From Oscillospiraceae bacterium (GTDB lineage Bacteria > Bacillota > Clostridia > Oscillospirales > Ruminococcaceae), in contig CAAFHY010000282.1 of the NCBI GenBank assembly GCA_900762805.1, positions 1 to 13,945 of the forward strand: 13,945 nt of DNA, read 5' to 3'. Positions 1 to 8,367 of this stretch are shown here, in pieces. The first letter of the stretch is position 1. Each line of letters begins with the position of its first letter. Both the position numbers and the translations under genes were made by a program. The notes under the pieces are model-generated. The model worked only from the letters and a program-made list of their open reading frames with translations. It ran no database searches and had not been told where the DNA came from.

Positions 1-81
1 TTCCCGCGGCCGCCGTCGCCGGTTTTTACATTTTTCATACAGAAATCCGAGAAACTTTTTGCAAAAACACCAAAAACAGGG

Positions 82-111
82 GTGGCATTATTTACTTACG
101 TATGTTATAAT
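82..111 (+). promoter_or_regulatory. Extended -10 promoter for the LPETG surface protein
   Basis: A perfect TATAAT lies at 106-111, preceded by TG at 103-104 (extended -10). GTGGCA at 82-87 is a 4/6 match to TTGACA with an 18-bp spacer. The surrounding DNA is AT-rich, unlike the rest of the window. Transcription would start near 118, giving a leader of about 213 nt before the TTG start at 331. The kinase promoter near 7378 has the same GTGGCATT and TGnTATAAT arrangement. Confidence 0.7.
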
Positions 112-117
112 GGGCTC

Positions 118-330
118 GTCAATATGAACGGCGCGCTTTTGCTTCCAGTATCCCCGCGGACGGCCGTCCGGCCTTGCGGGGAGCTGCCCGAAATGCCTGC
201 AGCGCCGGCAGTGAACGGTCGTCTGCCCGCACCCCCTGCGGGTTGGGCGGTTTTGCTGTCTGTACAGGCAGGCGGGCTCCGGCGGCAAGGGCAGCCAAAC
301 AACGTTCATGAACAGAGGAGGGTCCCCATT
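118..330 (+). other. Structured GC-rich 5' leader of the surface protein gene
   Basis: The leader between the predicted transcription start and the TTG start has no convincing gene. It contains the 12-bp palindrome GGACGGCCGTCC near 160-171. A hairpin pairs CCCGC (226-230) with GCGGG (238-242); GGGC and TTTT (251-254) follow, which resembles a weak terminator or attenuator. The reading frame stays open upstream of 331 to position 82, but that extension would begin before the -10 element and has no ribosome binding site, so it is treated as untranslated. No known riboswitch class is recognised. Confidence 0.4.
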
Positions 331-3300
331 TTGAAGAAAAGACGATTCGGCAGCCGGCTGACAGCCGTGCTGCTGTCGCTGCTGATGCTGCTTTCCCTGC
401 TGCCTGTGCAGGTGTTCGCGGCAGAAGGAACGGCGACATGGGAAAAGGTCGAATGGGCGGATATCACAGAGTCCGACACCATCGCCATTACCATGACCAA
501 GGACGGCACAACGTGGCTGCTGCCCACCGCCAAGACGGGAACAAGGGGTCAGCCGTTGGCTGTGACTGATGTGACCGTCTCCGCCGACGGCACCAGGATC
601 GAGACCACCGGCAGCGACGGCTACGGATGGACGATCACCGCCGCCGAGGGCGGCCGTTACATCAAGGCCGGCGACAACAGCTATCTGTATTTGGACACCG
701 GAAATAACTGCGTACGCATCGGCGGCACTAAAGCCGTCTGGTCGCTCAACGGCGAAGGCACGCACCTGACCGCCAAGGACACCGGCGGCGCCACCCGCTA
801 TCTGGGCGTCTTTTATATCAACTCAGGCAAACCTGTAAACGACCCGGATTGGCGCGCCTACAAAACGACAGGCAACGGCAGCAACATCGCCGGTCAGACC
901 GTCGGCTTCTGGCGCCTGAGCGCCGGCACGCAGCAGGTCACCGCACCCACGGCCTCCCCGGCGGCCGGCGAGGTGACCGAGGGCACGCAGGTCAGCTTCT
1001 CCTGCGCCACCGAGGGCGCCGCCATCTTTTATAAGACGACCGGCGGCTATACCGCCTACACCGGCCCCATCGCCGTGACGGCCGACACCACCTTCACCGT
1101 CAAGGCCACCAAGGACGGCATGAACGACAGCGCCGAGGCCGTCTTTGCCTACACCGTGAAGGCCGAGCCCGCCACAGTGCCCATCCGCACCGCGCTGGAC
1201 GGCAGCAAAGATGAAACCTTCACCGTCAAGGGCGTCGTTACCCTTGTGGACGGGCAGAATTACTATCTCCAGGACGAAACCGGCGGCATCTGCCTGCGGC
1301 TGTCTAAAAAGACCACCGAGATCGCGCTGGGCGACACCGTCATCGGCACCGGCAAGCGGGCCGACTACAAGGGTCTGCCTCAGCTGGGCAGCGGCACCTT
1401 TGTCAAGTCCTCCGGCCTGACGCTGGCGGCCAAGCCCGCCGCCATCGGCGCGCTCACCAACGCCGAGCTGTGTACCTATATCAAGCTGACCGGCCTTGAG
1501 ATCACCGAGGTTAACGACAACAACGGCGCTTACAGCAACCCCAACATCACGCTGAAGGACGCCGACGGGAAAGCCATCCAGCTCTACAAGGCCGTCATCA
1601 ACAAGGTAGACGGCGCTTGGGAATACAAGGTGGGCGACAAGGTGGATGTGACCGCGGCGCTCAGCATCTTCAATACCACCCTGCAGCTGCGCAACACGCT
1701 GGCCTCCGAGGTTCAGCCCGCCGGCAGCATCACCGATCCCATCACCGAGGATATGATCCCTGAGGGCGTCCTGACCGTCAAGGAGGCCGGCGAGGCCACA
1801 GGGACCGTCAGCAATGTCTCGGTCATCGGCCAGGTCGTGTATCACTACGGCAAAAACTACAACGGCAGCGCCAGCATCGACTCCATCATCCTTGAGGACG
1901 TCATCGGCGGCGCCGTCTATGGCTTCCAGGTCTACGACTACGCCAACTACGACAACTACAAGGTCGGCGACGTCGTCAAGATCACCGGCAAAATCGAGAT
2001 GTACGGCGGCGTGCCGCAGATGAAGAGCCCCACGATGGAGGTCGTCAAGGCCGGGCTGGAGCCCATCCCCGCGCAGGAGATCACCGTGTCCCAGATGGGC
2101 AAGGATTATCTGAGCGAGTATGTCTATATCAAGGGCGTCAAACTGGGCACTTATAGCAGCAAAAACACACCCGTCACCGACGCCACCGGCAGCACCAACC
2201 TGTTCAAGGGCGTGCCGCTGGCCGCCGGCGTGAAGGAGGCCGACGTTATCGGGCTGTATGCCTGCTGCAGCGCCTACAACAGCACCTATCAGCTGCGCAA
2301 CGGCAGCAGCAGCGACTATGTCACCGATCTGCCGCAGCCCACCCCCGGCGGGCTGCCCAAGGCGGGCGATAAGGTCGTCCTTTACAACCAGAACGCCAAG
2401 GCCGTTCTGGCTGCGCAGATCGGCAGCGCCGAAAACCCCGCCATCGGCAAGGTCGGCGCCGTTATCGAGAATGATAAGGCTGTCGCCGAAAACGGCGCGG
2501 TCGTATTCACGGTCAAGGAAAACGGCGAATATCTCCAGTTCTACAATGAGACCTACGGCTACCTGTGCGCCAACGGCACCGGCAACAACGCCTTCTACAG
2601 CAAGACGGTCAGCAACGACGCCGACTGGCTGGTGCGCACCTGTTCGGGCAATGTCGGCGGCTTCGAGATAGAATCCCGCACCGCCAAATTCAAAACGTAC
2701 AGCCAGTGGCTGGAGTATTACAACGACAGCTTCAAGGTGTACAGCATGGATAAAAGCAAGGTCACGGATTACACCATCTTCTCCTTCTACTTCTATCCCG
2801 TGGCCGAGGGCACACAGCTCGACGGCGATATCGTGAACGTCCCCGCCGTCGTCATCGACAAGCTGTATGACGCTTACGTCGGGCAGCCCTACACCCTCAC
2901 CTTCACGGTGGACGCTCCCTTCGGCGTAAAGGGCGATATGACCGCCTCGCTGGCCGGTGCGGCGCTCGCCGTCACCGAGGAGCAGGGTGTCTACACCGTC
3001 ACCGTGCCGGTCGAAAAGGTCGCCGGTGACAGCCTGGTCATCACCGTCAGCGGGAAGGACCAGAAGGACCGCGTCATCAGGCGCGAGGTCACCGTCACCG
3101 TCAAGGACGAGCCGGTCCTCTCCAACCTCACCCCCGCCAAGGGCAGCCAGACCGGCGAGGACAAGCGCCCCGTCATCTCGGTCGATGTGGCCAACGCCGG
3201 AGACAATCCCACCGTGGCCATGACGGTCAACGGCGAGACGGTCGCGGCTGTCTACGCCGACGGCAAGCTGACCTACACCCCCGCCGCCGACATGGCTGAC

Positions 3301-6300
3301 GGCCGTGTCGAGGTATCGGTCACCGTTACCCGCACCGATAACAAGGAGGCCTCCGTTGACTGGTTCTTTACCGTCGGCGCCGTGCAGTATCAGCTGTACT
3401 TCGGCCAGCTGCACAGCCACACCCAGTATTCGGACGGCTCCGGCTCGCTGGCAAGCGCCCTATCCTATATCAGGAGCCTGCCGGCCAGCGCCAACGTGCA
3501 GTTCGTGGCCTTTACCGACCACTCCAACTATTTCGACAGCAAGAGCAGCCCCAACCCCGAAGCGGCGCTGTATGACACCTCTCTTGTCAAGGATTCCGAC
3601 GCCTCGCACAGCTGGAGCACCTACAAGAGCACCATCAGCCAGTTCAACACCGAGAATGCCGGCAGCCTCATCGCCATCGGCGGCTTTGAGATGACCTGGT
3701 CCGGCGGCCCCGGCCACATCAACACCTTCAACACGCCCGGCATCGTCTCGCGCAACAATACGACCCTCAACAACAAAACCGACGACGCCGGTCTGAGAGC
3801 CTACTACGCCCTGCTCAGCCAGGCCGAGGGCGCGGACTCCATCAGCCAGTTCAACCACCCCGGCACCACCTTCGGCAACTTCAAGGATTTCGCCTACTGG
3901 GATCCCGTCATCGACAGCCGCATGTACATGGTGGAGGTCGGCAACGGCGAGGGCCAGATCGGAGCCGGCGGCTACTATCCCAGCTACGAGCAGTACATCA
4001 TGGCGCTCGACAAGGGCTGGCATGTGGCCCCCACCAACAACCAGGACAACCACAAGGGCCTCTGGGGCAACGCCAACGACGCCCGTGACGTCATCCTGGC
4101 CGATACCTTCACCGAGGAGGGCCTCTATGAAGCCATCCGCGCGCTGCGGATGTACGCCACCGAGGACAAGAACCTTGAGCTTGGCTACACCGTCAACGGG
4201 CTTATGATGGGCAGCAGCATCACCGATATCCCCGACAAGCTGGATATCAGCGTCACTGTCAACGATCCCGACAAGAGCGACTCCATCAGCAAGGTCGAGG
4301 TCGTGGTCAACTCCGGCAAGGTGGCCCACACCTGGAGCGATCCGGCCGAGCTGGCCGCCGGCAACCTGAGCGTCACGCTGGCCCCGAATTACAGCTACTA
4401 CTTCATCCGCGTCACCCAGGGCGACGGCGACCTCGCGGTCACCTCCCCCGTCTGGGTCGGCGAGAGCCTCAAGCTCGGTATCTCCAACATGGTCTGCGGC
4501 ACCTCCACCCCCGTCACCAACGAGGAGCTGACGCTGACCACCACCTTCTTCAACAGCGAGAATACCGACGCCACCATTAAGTCCCTGACCTACTCCATCG
4601 GCGGCACCGTCATCGGCGTGGACAAGGGTGAGAACGGCAAGGGCTACACGCTGGGCAAGAGCAGCACGCTCGATGTTGACTTCAAGTACACGCCCGACAG
4701 CGCCCGCGTATTCACCGTCCAGGTGACTGCCGTTGTCGAACAGAACAACAACGAATACGCCTTCAGCAAGACCGTCGATCTCGACGTCCTGGATGCCGAC
4801 TCTCTCGTTTACATCGGCATCGACGCCTCCCACTACAATGAGTATGTGGCCGGCAACTACAAGGATTCGATGGGCAACTTCGGCAAGCTGGCCGCCGGCT
4901 ACAGCGTCCGCACCGTCGAGCTCAAGACGAGCGACGAGCTGATCGCCGCCTGCTCCAACCCGAAGTTCAAGGCCATCATCCTCACGGCCCCGTCCCGCCG
5001 TCTGGCTGAGGCCCAGCAGGATCCCAAGACCTACAGCGCCGACGAGCTGGCCGCCCTCACGGCCTTCAACAACGCCGGCGGCACCGTCATCATGGCGGGC
5101 TGGTCCGACAACTACGAGAACTACGATACCATCCAAAGCAACCCCGCCGTCAAGCATATGGCCGCCACGCAGAACGAGGTACTCGCGGCCATCGGTTCCC
5201 ACCTGCGCATCAGCGACGACGCCACCTATGACGACGTCCGCAGCGCGGCCGACGGCGTGGACAAATGGCGCCTCTACTTCAGCACCTACAACATGGACAA
5301 TCCGCTGCTGGAGGGCGTCGAGGTAGACCCCGATCATCCCTATGACAAGCTGTACACCGAGCGCTTCAGCCACTACGGCGGCGCCTCCGTCTATGCGGTA
5401 GACGACGCCGGCCAGCCCACCGGGACACTGCCCGCCACCGTTTCGCCCGCCGTATTCGGCCACAGCACCACCTATTCGGTCGATGTGGACAAGGACGGTC
5501 TCGGCGGAACCGGCATCCCCAAGTACCTCTACGCCGAGGGCGACAGCCGCCTGCTGGTCATGGCCAGTGAAAAGCAGGAGGGCAAGGGCATGGTCATCGT
5601 GTCCGGCGCAGCCTTCATGTCCAACTTCGAGGTGCAGGCCACCATCGATGACAGCGGCTCTGAGAAGAACTACTCCAACTATAAGATCTGCGAGAACCTG
5701 CTCAAGCTGCTCAACCCCGTGAAGATCACCCCCATCGCCGACGTTCAGGCCGAGGCGAACGAGGGCGTCAAGTTCACCGTTGAGGGTGTCGTCACCTCCA
5801 ACGCCTCCGGTTACGACAAGCGCACGGCCTTCTTCGACTGCATCTATGTGCAGGACGAAACGGGCGGCATCAACTGCTTCCCGGTAGCCGGCGATTTCAA
5901 GATCGGCGACCGTGTCCGCATTTCGGGCACCACCAGCTCCTATCAGGGCGAGCGCCAGCTGGCCGTCACCACCATCACCAAGCTCGGTGAGGGCGAGCCT
6001 GTCGCGCCGCGCACCGTGACCGCCGCGCAGGTCAATGACGGCTCTGTTCTCGGCCAGCTCATAACCCTCAAGGGCTATGTAGTCGGCATTGAAAAGGCCA
6101 ACGACCTTGTGCAGACCATCCTGATCCGCGACAGCGAGGGGAATATTGCCCGCGTGTTTATCGACGGCTACATCTGCACCGACGAGGAAGTGAAGAATCT
6201 GGAGCTGGGCTGCGCCATCGAGGCCACCGGCCTTGCCTCCTATGACAACACCTTCGTGCTGCAGGACGGCACCGCCATGGCGCCGCGCATCCGCACCCGC

Positions 6301-6612
6301 AACCGCGCCGATATCCTCTGCACCCCGCACACGCACGAATTCGGCAACTGGGAGATCACCACGAAGCCGACCTGCTCCAAGCCGGGCGTCGAAAGCCGCT
6401 CCTGCGACTGCGGCGAGGTGGAGACCCGTGAGGTGAAGCCCACCGGCCGCCATATCGACAACGATCATGACGGCAAGTGCGACATCTGCGGAACCAACCT
6501 CGGCGGCAGCCTGCCGGAGACGGGCATGCTGTGGTGGCCGGTACCGGTCCTGCTTCTGATCGGTCTGGCGCTGCTGCTCATCGGCCTCAAGGCCAGAAAA
6601 AGCAAGCAGTAA
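331..6612 (+). CDS. LPETG-anchored multidomain PHP (CehA/McbA-like) metallophosphoesterase
   Basis: 2093 residues from a TTG start chosen because AGAGGAGG (313-320) sits just upstream and a signal peptide begins there (KKRR, hydrophobic core to about 25, cleavage near VFA-AEG at 30/31). Modules, approximate: chitobiase-C-like 203-276; OB-fold-like 283-462 and 473-670 (YLQDETGGI at 312); unassigned 677-829; two Ig-like 837-1016; PHP domain 1021-1295; Ig/CARDB-like 1297-1490; glutamine-amidotransferase/ThuA-like 1491-1795; OB-fold-like 1797-1993 (YVQDETGGI at 1839); Cys/His-rich segment 1997-2055; LPETG 2061-2065, membrane helix, basic tail. Visible PHP ligand candidates are H1028, H1030, D1035, D1063/H1064, E1120, H1129, H1176 and D1239/H1241, so the site looks intact. 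Inference: a wall-attached metal-dependent phosphoesterase or nuclease of unknown substrate. The sorting signal and PHP motif are firm; module boundaries and substrate are not. Confidence 0.93.
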   Translation: MKKRRFGSRLTAVLLSLLMLLSLLPVQVFAAEGTATWEKVEWADITESDTIAITMTKDGTTWLLPTAKTGTRGQPLAVTDVTVSADGTRIETTGSDGYGWTITAAEGGRYIKAGDNSYLYLDTGNNCVRIGGTKAVWSLNGEGTHLTAKDTGGATRYLGVFYINSGKPVNDPDWRAYKTTGNGSNIAGQTVGFWRLSAGTQQVTAPTASPAAGEVTEGTQVSFSCATEGAAIFYKTTGGYTAYTGPIAVTADTTFTVKATKDGMNDSAEAVFAYTVKAEPATVPIRTALDGSKDETFTVKGVVTLVDGQNYYLQDETGGICLRLSKKTTEIALGDTVIGTGKRADYKGLPQLGSGTFVKSSGLTLAAKPAAIGALTNAELCTYIKLTGLEITEVNDNNGAYSNPNITLKDADGKAIQLYKAVINKVDGAWEYKVGDKVDVTAALSIFNTTLQLRNTLASEVQPAGSITDPITEDMIPEGVLTVKEAGEATGTVSNVSVIGQVVYHYGKNYNGSASIDSIILEDVIGGAVYGFQVYDYANYDNYKVGDVVKITGKIEMYGGVPQMKSPTMEVVKAGLEPIPAQEITVSQMGKDYLSEYVYIKGVKLGTYSSKNTPVTDATGSTNLFKGVPLAAGVKEADVIGLYACCSAYNSTYQLRNGSSSDYVTDLPQPTPGGLPKAGDKVVLYNQNAKAVLAAQIGSAENPAIGKVGAVIENDKAVAENGAVVFTVKENGEYLQFYNETYGYLCANGTGNNAFYSKTVSNDADWLVRTCSGNVGGFEIESRTAKFKTYSQWLEYYNDSFKVYSMDKSKVTDYTIFSFYFYPVAEGTQLDGDIVNVPAVVIDKLYDAYVGQPYTLTFTVDAPFGVKGDMTASLAGAALAVTEEQGVYTVTVPVEKVAGDSLVITVSGKDQKDRVIRREVTVTVKDEPVLSNLTPAKGSQTGEDKRPVISVDVANAGDNPTVAMTVNGETVAAVYADGKLTYTPAADMADGRVEVSVTVTRTDNKEASVDWFFTVGAVQYQLYFGQLHSHTQYSDGSGSLASALSYIRSLPASANVQFVAFTDHSNYFDSKSSPNPEAALYDTSLVKDSDASHSWSTYKSTISQFNTENAGSLIAIGGFEMTWSGGPGHINTFNTPGIVSRNNTTLNNKTDDAGLRAYYALLSQAEGADSISQFNHPGTTFGNFKDFAYWDPVIDSRMYMVEVGNGEGQIGAGGYYPSYEQYIMALDKGWHVAPTNNQDNHKGLWGNANDARDVILADTFTEEGLYEAIRALRMYATEDKNLELGYTVNGLMMGSSITDIPDKLDISVTVNDPDKSDSISKVEVVVNSGKVAHTWSDPAELAAGNLSVTLAPNYSYYFIRVTQGDGDLAVTSPVWVGESLKLGISNMVCGTSTPVTNEELTLTTTFFNSENTDATIKSLTYSIGGTVIGVDKGENGKGYTLGKSSTLDVDFKYTPDSARVFTVQVTAVVEQNNNEYAFSKTVDLDVLDADSLVYIGIDASHYNEYVAGNYKDSMGNFGKLAAGYSVRTVELKTSDELIAACSNPKFKAIILTAPSRRLAEAQQDPKTYSADELAALTAFNNAGGTVIMAGWSDNYENYDTIQSNPAVKHMAATQNEVLAAIGSHLRISDDATYDDVRSAADGVDKWRLYFSTYNMDNPLLEGVEVDPDHPYDKLYTERFSHYGGASVYAVDDAGQPTGTLPATVSPAVFGHSTTYSVDVDKDGLGGTGIPKYLYAEGDSRLLVMASEKQEGKGMVIVSGAAFMSNFEVQATIDDSGSEKNYSNYKICENLLKLLNPVKITPIADVQAEANEGVKFTVEGVVTSNASGYDKRTAFFDCIYVQDETGGINCFPVAGDFKIGDRVRISGTTSSYQGERQLAVTTITKLGEGEPVAPRTVTAAQVNDGSVLGQLITLKGYVVGIEKANDLVQTILIRDSEGNIARVFIDGYICTDEEVKNLELGCAIEATGLASYDNTFVLQDGTAMAPRIRTRNRADILCTPHTHEFGNWEITTKPTCSKPGVESRSCDCGEVETREVKPTGRHIDNDHDGKCDICGTNLGGSLPETGMLWWPVPVLLLIGLALLLIGLKARKSKQ

Positions 6613-6647
6613 GCAGCCTGCCCCATTCGGAACAACAAAACATCAAG

Positions 6648-6674
6648 CCTCCGGCCGGCGAAAGCCGCCGGAGG
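6648..6674 (+). other. GAAA-tetraloop hairpin in the 3' UTR of the surface protein gene
   Basis: CCTCCGG (6648-6654) pairs with CCGGAGG (6668-6674), and CGGC (6656-6659) pairs with GCCG (6664-6667), around a GAAA loop and a single bulged C at 6655. No T-run follows, so it is more likely a 3' stabilising hairpin than a terminator on its own. Confidence 0.55.
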
Positions 6675-6733
6675 ATCCCATTGACCGCCAGACCGGAGAG
6701 CAGGGCTTTCCGGCCGGTCGGCCAAAGCAAGCC

Positions 6734-6770
6734 GGAGGGGCGCTGACCGATGGACAACGCCCCTCCTTTT
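6734..6770 (+). terminator. Rho-independent terminator after the surface protein gene
   Basis: A 9-bp perfect stem, GGAGGGGCG (6734-6742) with CGCCCCTCC (6758-6766), is followed by TTTTATA. It is 122 nt past the stop codon and lies in the expected orientation. Confidence 0.8.
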
Positions 6771-6791
6771 ATACCGCCGTTCCGCCGCGCG

Positions 6792-7035
6792 GTTGCCGGA
6801 GCAGCCCGATGAGGTCGCTCTGCAGCGCCGTTGTGCGCTATGCCGCGGCGGTCGGCCTTTCGACCGCCCGACCGGGCGGTATTACCGGCGTTCCGTCCCG
6901 CGAGGAGATGCCGGCGCCTCTCGAGGCCGCCGGACAGTCCGCCCTGTCAAATGCCGCTCTTCTCGGCGGCTTGCCGGCTGGAGCCCCTTCCGAGGCACCG
7001 GCTTGCCCGCCTGCCCTTGAAGCAGTCCGCCGCGC
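6792..7035 (+). pseudogene. Decayed duplicate of the 3' end of the downstream fructokinase gene
   Basis: This segment aligns with 8231-8483, the last ~45 codons of the fructokinase plus its 3' flank. By eye identity is about 85% over the first ~155 bp and lower afterwards. Relative to the intact copy it has one inserted base near 6824 (frameshift), a 3-bp deletion near 6844, and the stop codon TGTAA replaced by CGAG. In the shifted frame it still reads VVRYAAAVGL and PSREEM, matching VVRYATAAAGL and PSREEV of the intact protein. No start, ribosome binding site or catalytic segment is present, so it cannot encode a kinase. It begins about 20 bp after the surface-protein terminator. The likely origin is an old tandem duplication of the kinase locus followed by deletion of most of one copy. 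Confidence 0.8.
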
Positions 7036-7268
7036 GCCCCACCGCTTCACACATACATAGCCATTTGCCGGCTTTTCCGCCGCGTACTTTCCACCCACAG
7101 CTTCTTCCTCATAGCCATGTGCGGCACATCCGCCGCGCATGTTTCTTCCGTTTTTCACCCACATAGCCATCCGCCGGCTTTTCCGCCGCGTACTTCCCGC
7201 CCCACCGCTTCATCCGCATGACCCTCCGCCGGCTTTTCCGCCGCGCGCCTCCCCCGCTGCCTCATCCT
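7027..7268. repeat. Degenerate ~53-bp tandem repeat array, four units plus a partial one
   Basis: Units start at 7056, 7110, 7162 and 7217 (lengths about 54, 52, 55 and 52 bp). Each begins CATAGCCAT or CATGACC, then CCGGCTTTTCCGCCGCG or a variant, then a pyrimidine-rich half ending CTTCATCC or similar. A partial unit (second half only) covers about 7027-7055 and overlaps the end of the kinase remnant. Units 1, 3 and 4 are most alike; unit 2 is most diverged. The array is not CRISPR-like because there are no constant repeats alternating with unique spacers. It lies directly upstream of the kinase promoter. Confidence 0.75.
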
Positions 7269-7352
7269 CACGGCGCAGGGCACGGCGGACAAAGCCTTGG
7301 CGTCTGCCTTTTCAGGGCCTTCGGCACATTTCCCCACGCGGCGCAGGATATA

Positions 7353-7383
7353 GTGGCATTGCCGCCTGTGCTCATGGTATAAT
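7353..7383 (+). promoter_or_regulatory. Extended -10 promoter for the fructokinase gene
   Basis: A perfect TATAAT at 7378-7383 is preceded by TG at 7375-7376. GTGGCA at 7353-7358 matches TTGACA at 4 of 6 positions with a 19-bp spacer. Transcription would start near 7390, leaving a leader of only about 24 nt, so no riboswitch fits. The kinase is therefore probably transcribed alone. Confidence 0.7.
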
Positions 7384-7413
7384 AGAGTCAAAGTTTTTAT
7401 CAGCGAGGCCCCT

Positions 7414-8367
7414 ATGAAATACGATATCATCGCCCTCGGCGAGCTTCTCATTGATTTCACCTGCACCGGCACCGACGAGGCCGGCTACCCGATGATGGCC
7501 GCCCACCCCGGCGGCGCGCCCGCCAACTTTCTGGCGGCTGCCGCCAAAGCCGGCGGGCGGACGGCGCTGCTCGGCAAGGTCGGCGACGACGTTTTCGGCC
7601 ATCTGCTGGCGCATACGCTGGAGCAGGCCGGCATCGACACGGCCGGGCTGCTGTCCGATCCCGCCTGCTTCACCACGCTGGCCTTTGTTACGCTCGATGA
7701 GCAGGGCGACCGCACCTTTTCCTTTGCCCGCAAGCCGGGCGCCGACACGCAGCTGCGCTTTGAGGAGCTGTCGCTCTCGATGCTCGACCAGGCGAAGCTG
7801 TTCCATTTCGGCTCGCTGTCGCTGACCGACCAGCCGGTGCGCGAGGCCACCGTGCGCGCCGTCGGCTACGCCCGCGAGCGCGGCAAGCTGATCAGCTACG
7901 ATCCCAACTGGCGGCCGCCGCTCTGGCACAGCGAGGATGAGGCGCGGCTGCAGCTGCTCTGGGGGCTGCGGCAGGCCGACATCGTCAAGATCAGCGACGA
8001 CGAGGTGCGCTTTCTGTTCGGCTGCGGGCCGGAGGAGGGCGCCGAGCGCATCCTGTATGAATACGGCGCGCAGCTGGTGTTCGTCACCTGCGGCGCGGAC
8101 GGCTGCTGGTTTCAGAACCGGCTGGCACGCGGCCATGAGGACAGCCTGGCCGAGCTTGCCGTTGTCGATACGACGGGGGCCGGCGATATTTTCGGCGGCA
8201 GCGCCGTTATGCAGCTGCTGCTGACCGGGCGGCAGCCGGGGCAGCTTGATGAGGCCGCTCTGCGCACCGTTGTGCGCTATGCCACAGCGGCGGCCGGCCT
8301 TTCGACCACCCGGCCGGGCGGCATTTCCAGCGTTCCGTCCCGCGAGGAGGTTTTGGCGCGTCTGTAA
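7414..8367 (+). CDS. scrK: Fructokinase, PfkB/ribokinase-family sugar kinase
   Basis: 317 residues, the normal length for bacterial fructokinases (about 310-325). It would phosphorylate fructose (or a related sugar) with ATP in the cytoplasm. The N-terminus IIALGELLIDF and GGAPANF (residues 33-39) form the first PfkB signature and sugar-binding glycines. DTTGAGDIFGG (252-262) is the second signature, with D258 as the expected catalytic base and the GAGD anion hole. The N-terminal ALGELLIDF plus GGAPANF combination is typical of the ScrK/fructokinase subgroup rather than ribokinase or tagatose-6-phosphate kinase, but specificity is inferred. The ATG start is supported by GCGAGG (7403-7408) five bases upstream and a promoter just before it. 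No sugar transporter, hydrolase or regulator is adjacent. A decayed copy of its 3' end lies about 1.4 kb upstream. Confidence 0.93.
   Translation: MKYDIIALGELLIDFTCTGTDEAGYPMMAAHPGGAPANFLAAAAKAGGRTALLGKVGDDVFGHLLAHTLEQAGIDTAGLLSDPACFTTLAFVTLDEQGDRTFSFARKPGADTQLRFEELSLSMLDQAKLFHFGSLSLTDQPVREATVRAVGYARERGKLISYDPNWRPPLWHSEDEARLQLLWGLRQADIVKISDDEVRFLFGCGPEEGAERILYEYGAQLVFVTCGADGCWFQNRLARGHEDSLAELAVVDTTGAGDIFGGSAVMQLLLTGRQPGQLDEAALRTVVRYATAAAGLSTTRPGGISSVPSREEVLARL

Larger units (their letters stand above)
6771..7413 (+). other. Gene-free stretch with kinase remnant, minisatellite and kinase promoter
   Basis: No open frame here has a ribosome binding site or a recognisable protein. Frames that remain open are products of high GC. 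The contents are the decayed kinase tail (6792-7035), the ~53-bp tandem repeats (7027-7268), about 100 bp of unassigned GC-rich DNA, and the kinase promoter (7353-7383). Confidence 0.7.

Noticed and set aside
82..330. N-terminal extension of the surface protein to an upstream start at 82
   Set aside because: It would start upstream of the predicted -10 element, has no ribosome binding site, and would bury the signal peptide 83 residues inside the protein.
823..3420. Antisense open frame of 865 codons opposite the surface protein gene
   Set aside because: It mirrors the sense gene's GNC-rich codon usage, which removes antisense stops. The product is a low-complexity Gly/Ala/Val/Asp/Leu string with no motif, signal peptide or ribosome binding site.
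3460..6468. Antisense open frame of 1002 codons opposite the surface protein gene
   Set aside because: Same explanation as the other antisense frame; the sense strand carries the signal peptide, PHP motif and LPETG signal.
6809..7060. Plus-strand frame through the kinase remnant as a separate gene
   Set aside because: It contains only the last part of a PfkB kinase after a frameshift, with a lost stop codon and no translation signals.
7056..7268. CRISPR array
   Set aside because: Units are diverged along their whole length with no alternation of constant repeats and unique spacers, and no cas genes are present.
7351..7372. Sigma-54 promoter (TGGCA...GC) upstream of the kinase
   Set aside because: TGGCATT is present, but no GC dinucleotide lies at the required spacing, and a good TGnTATAAT element explains the promoter.
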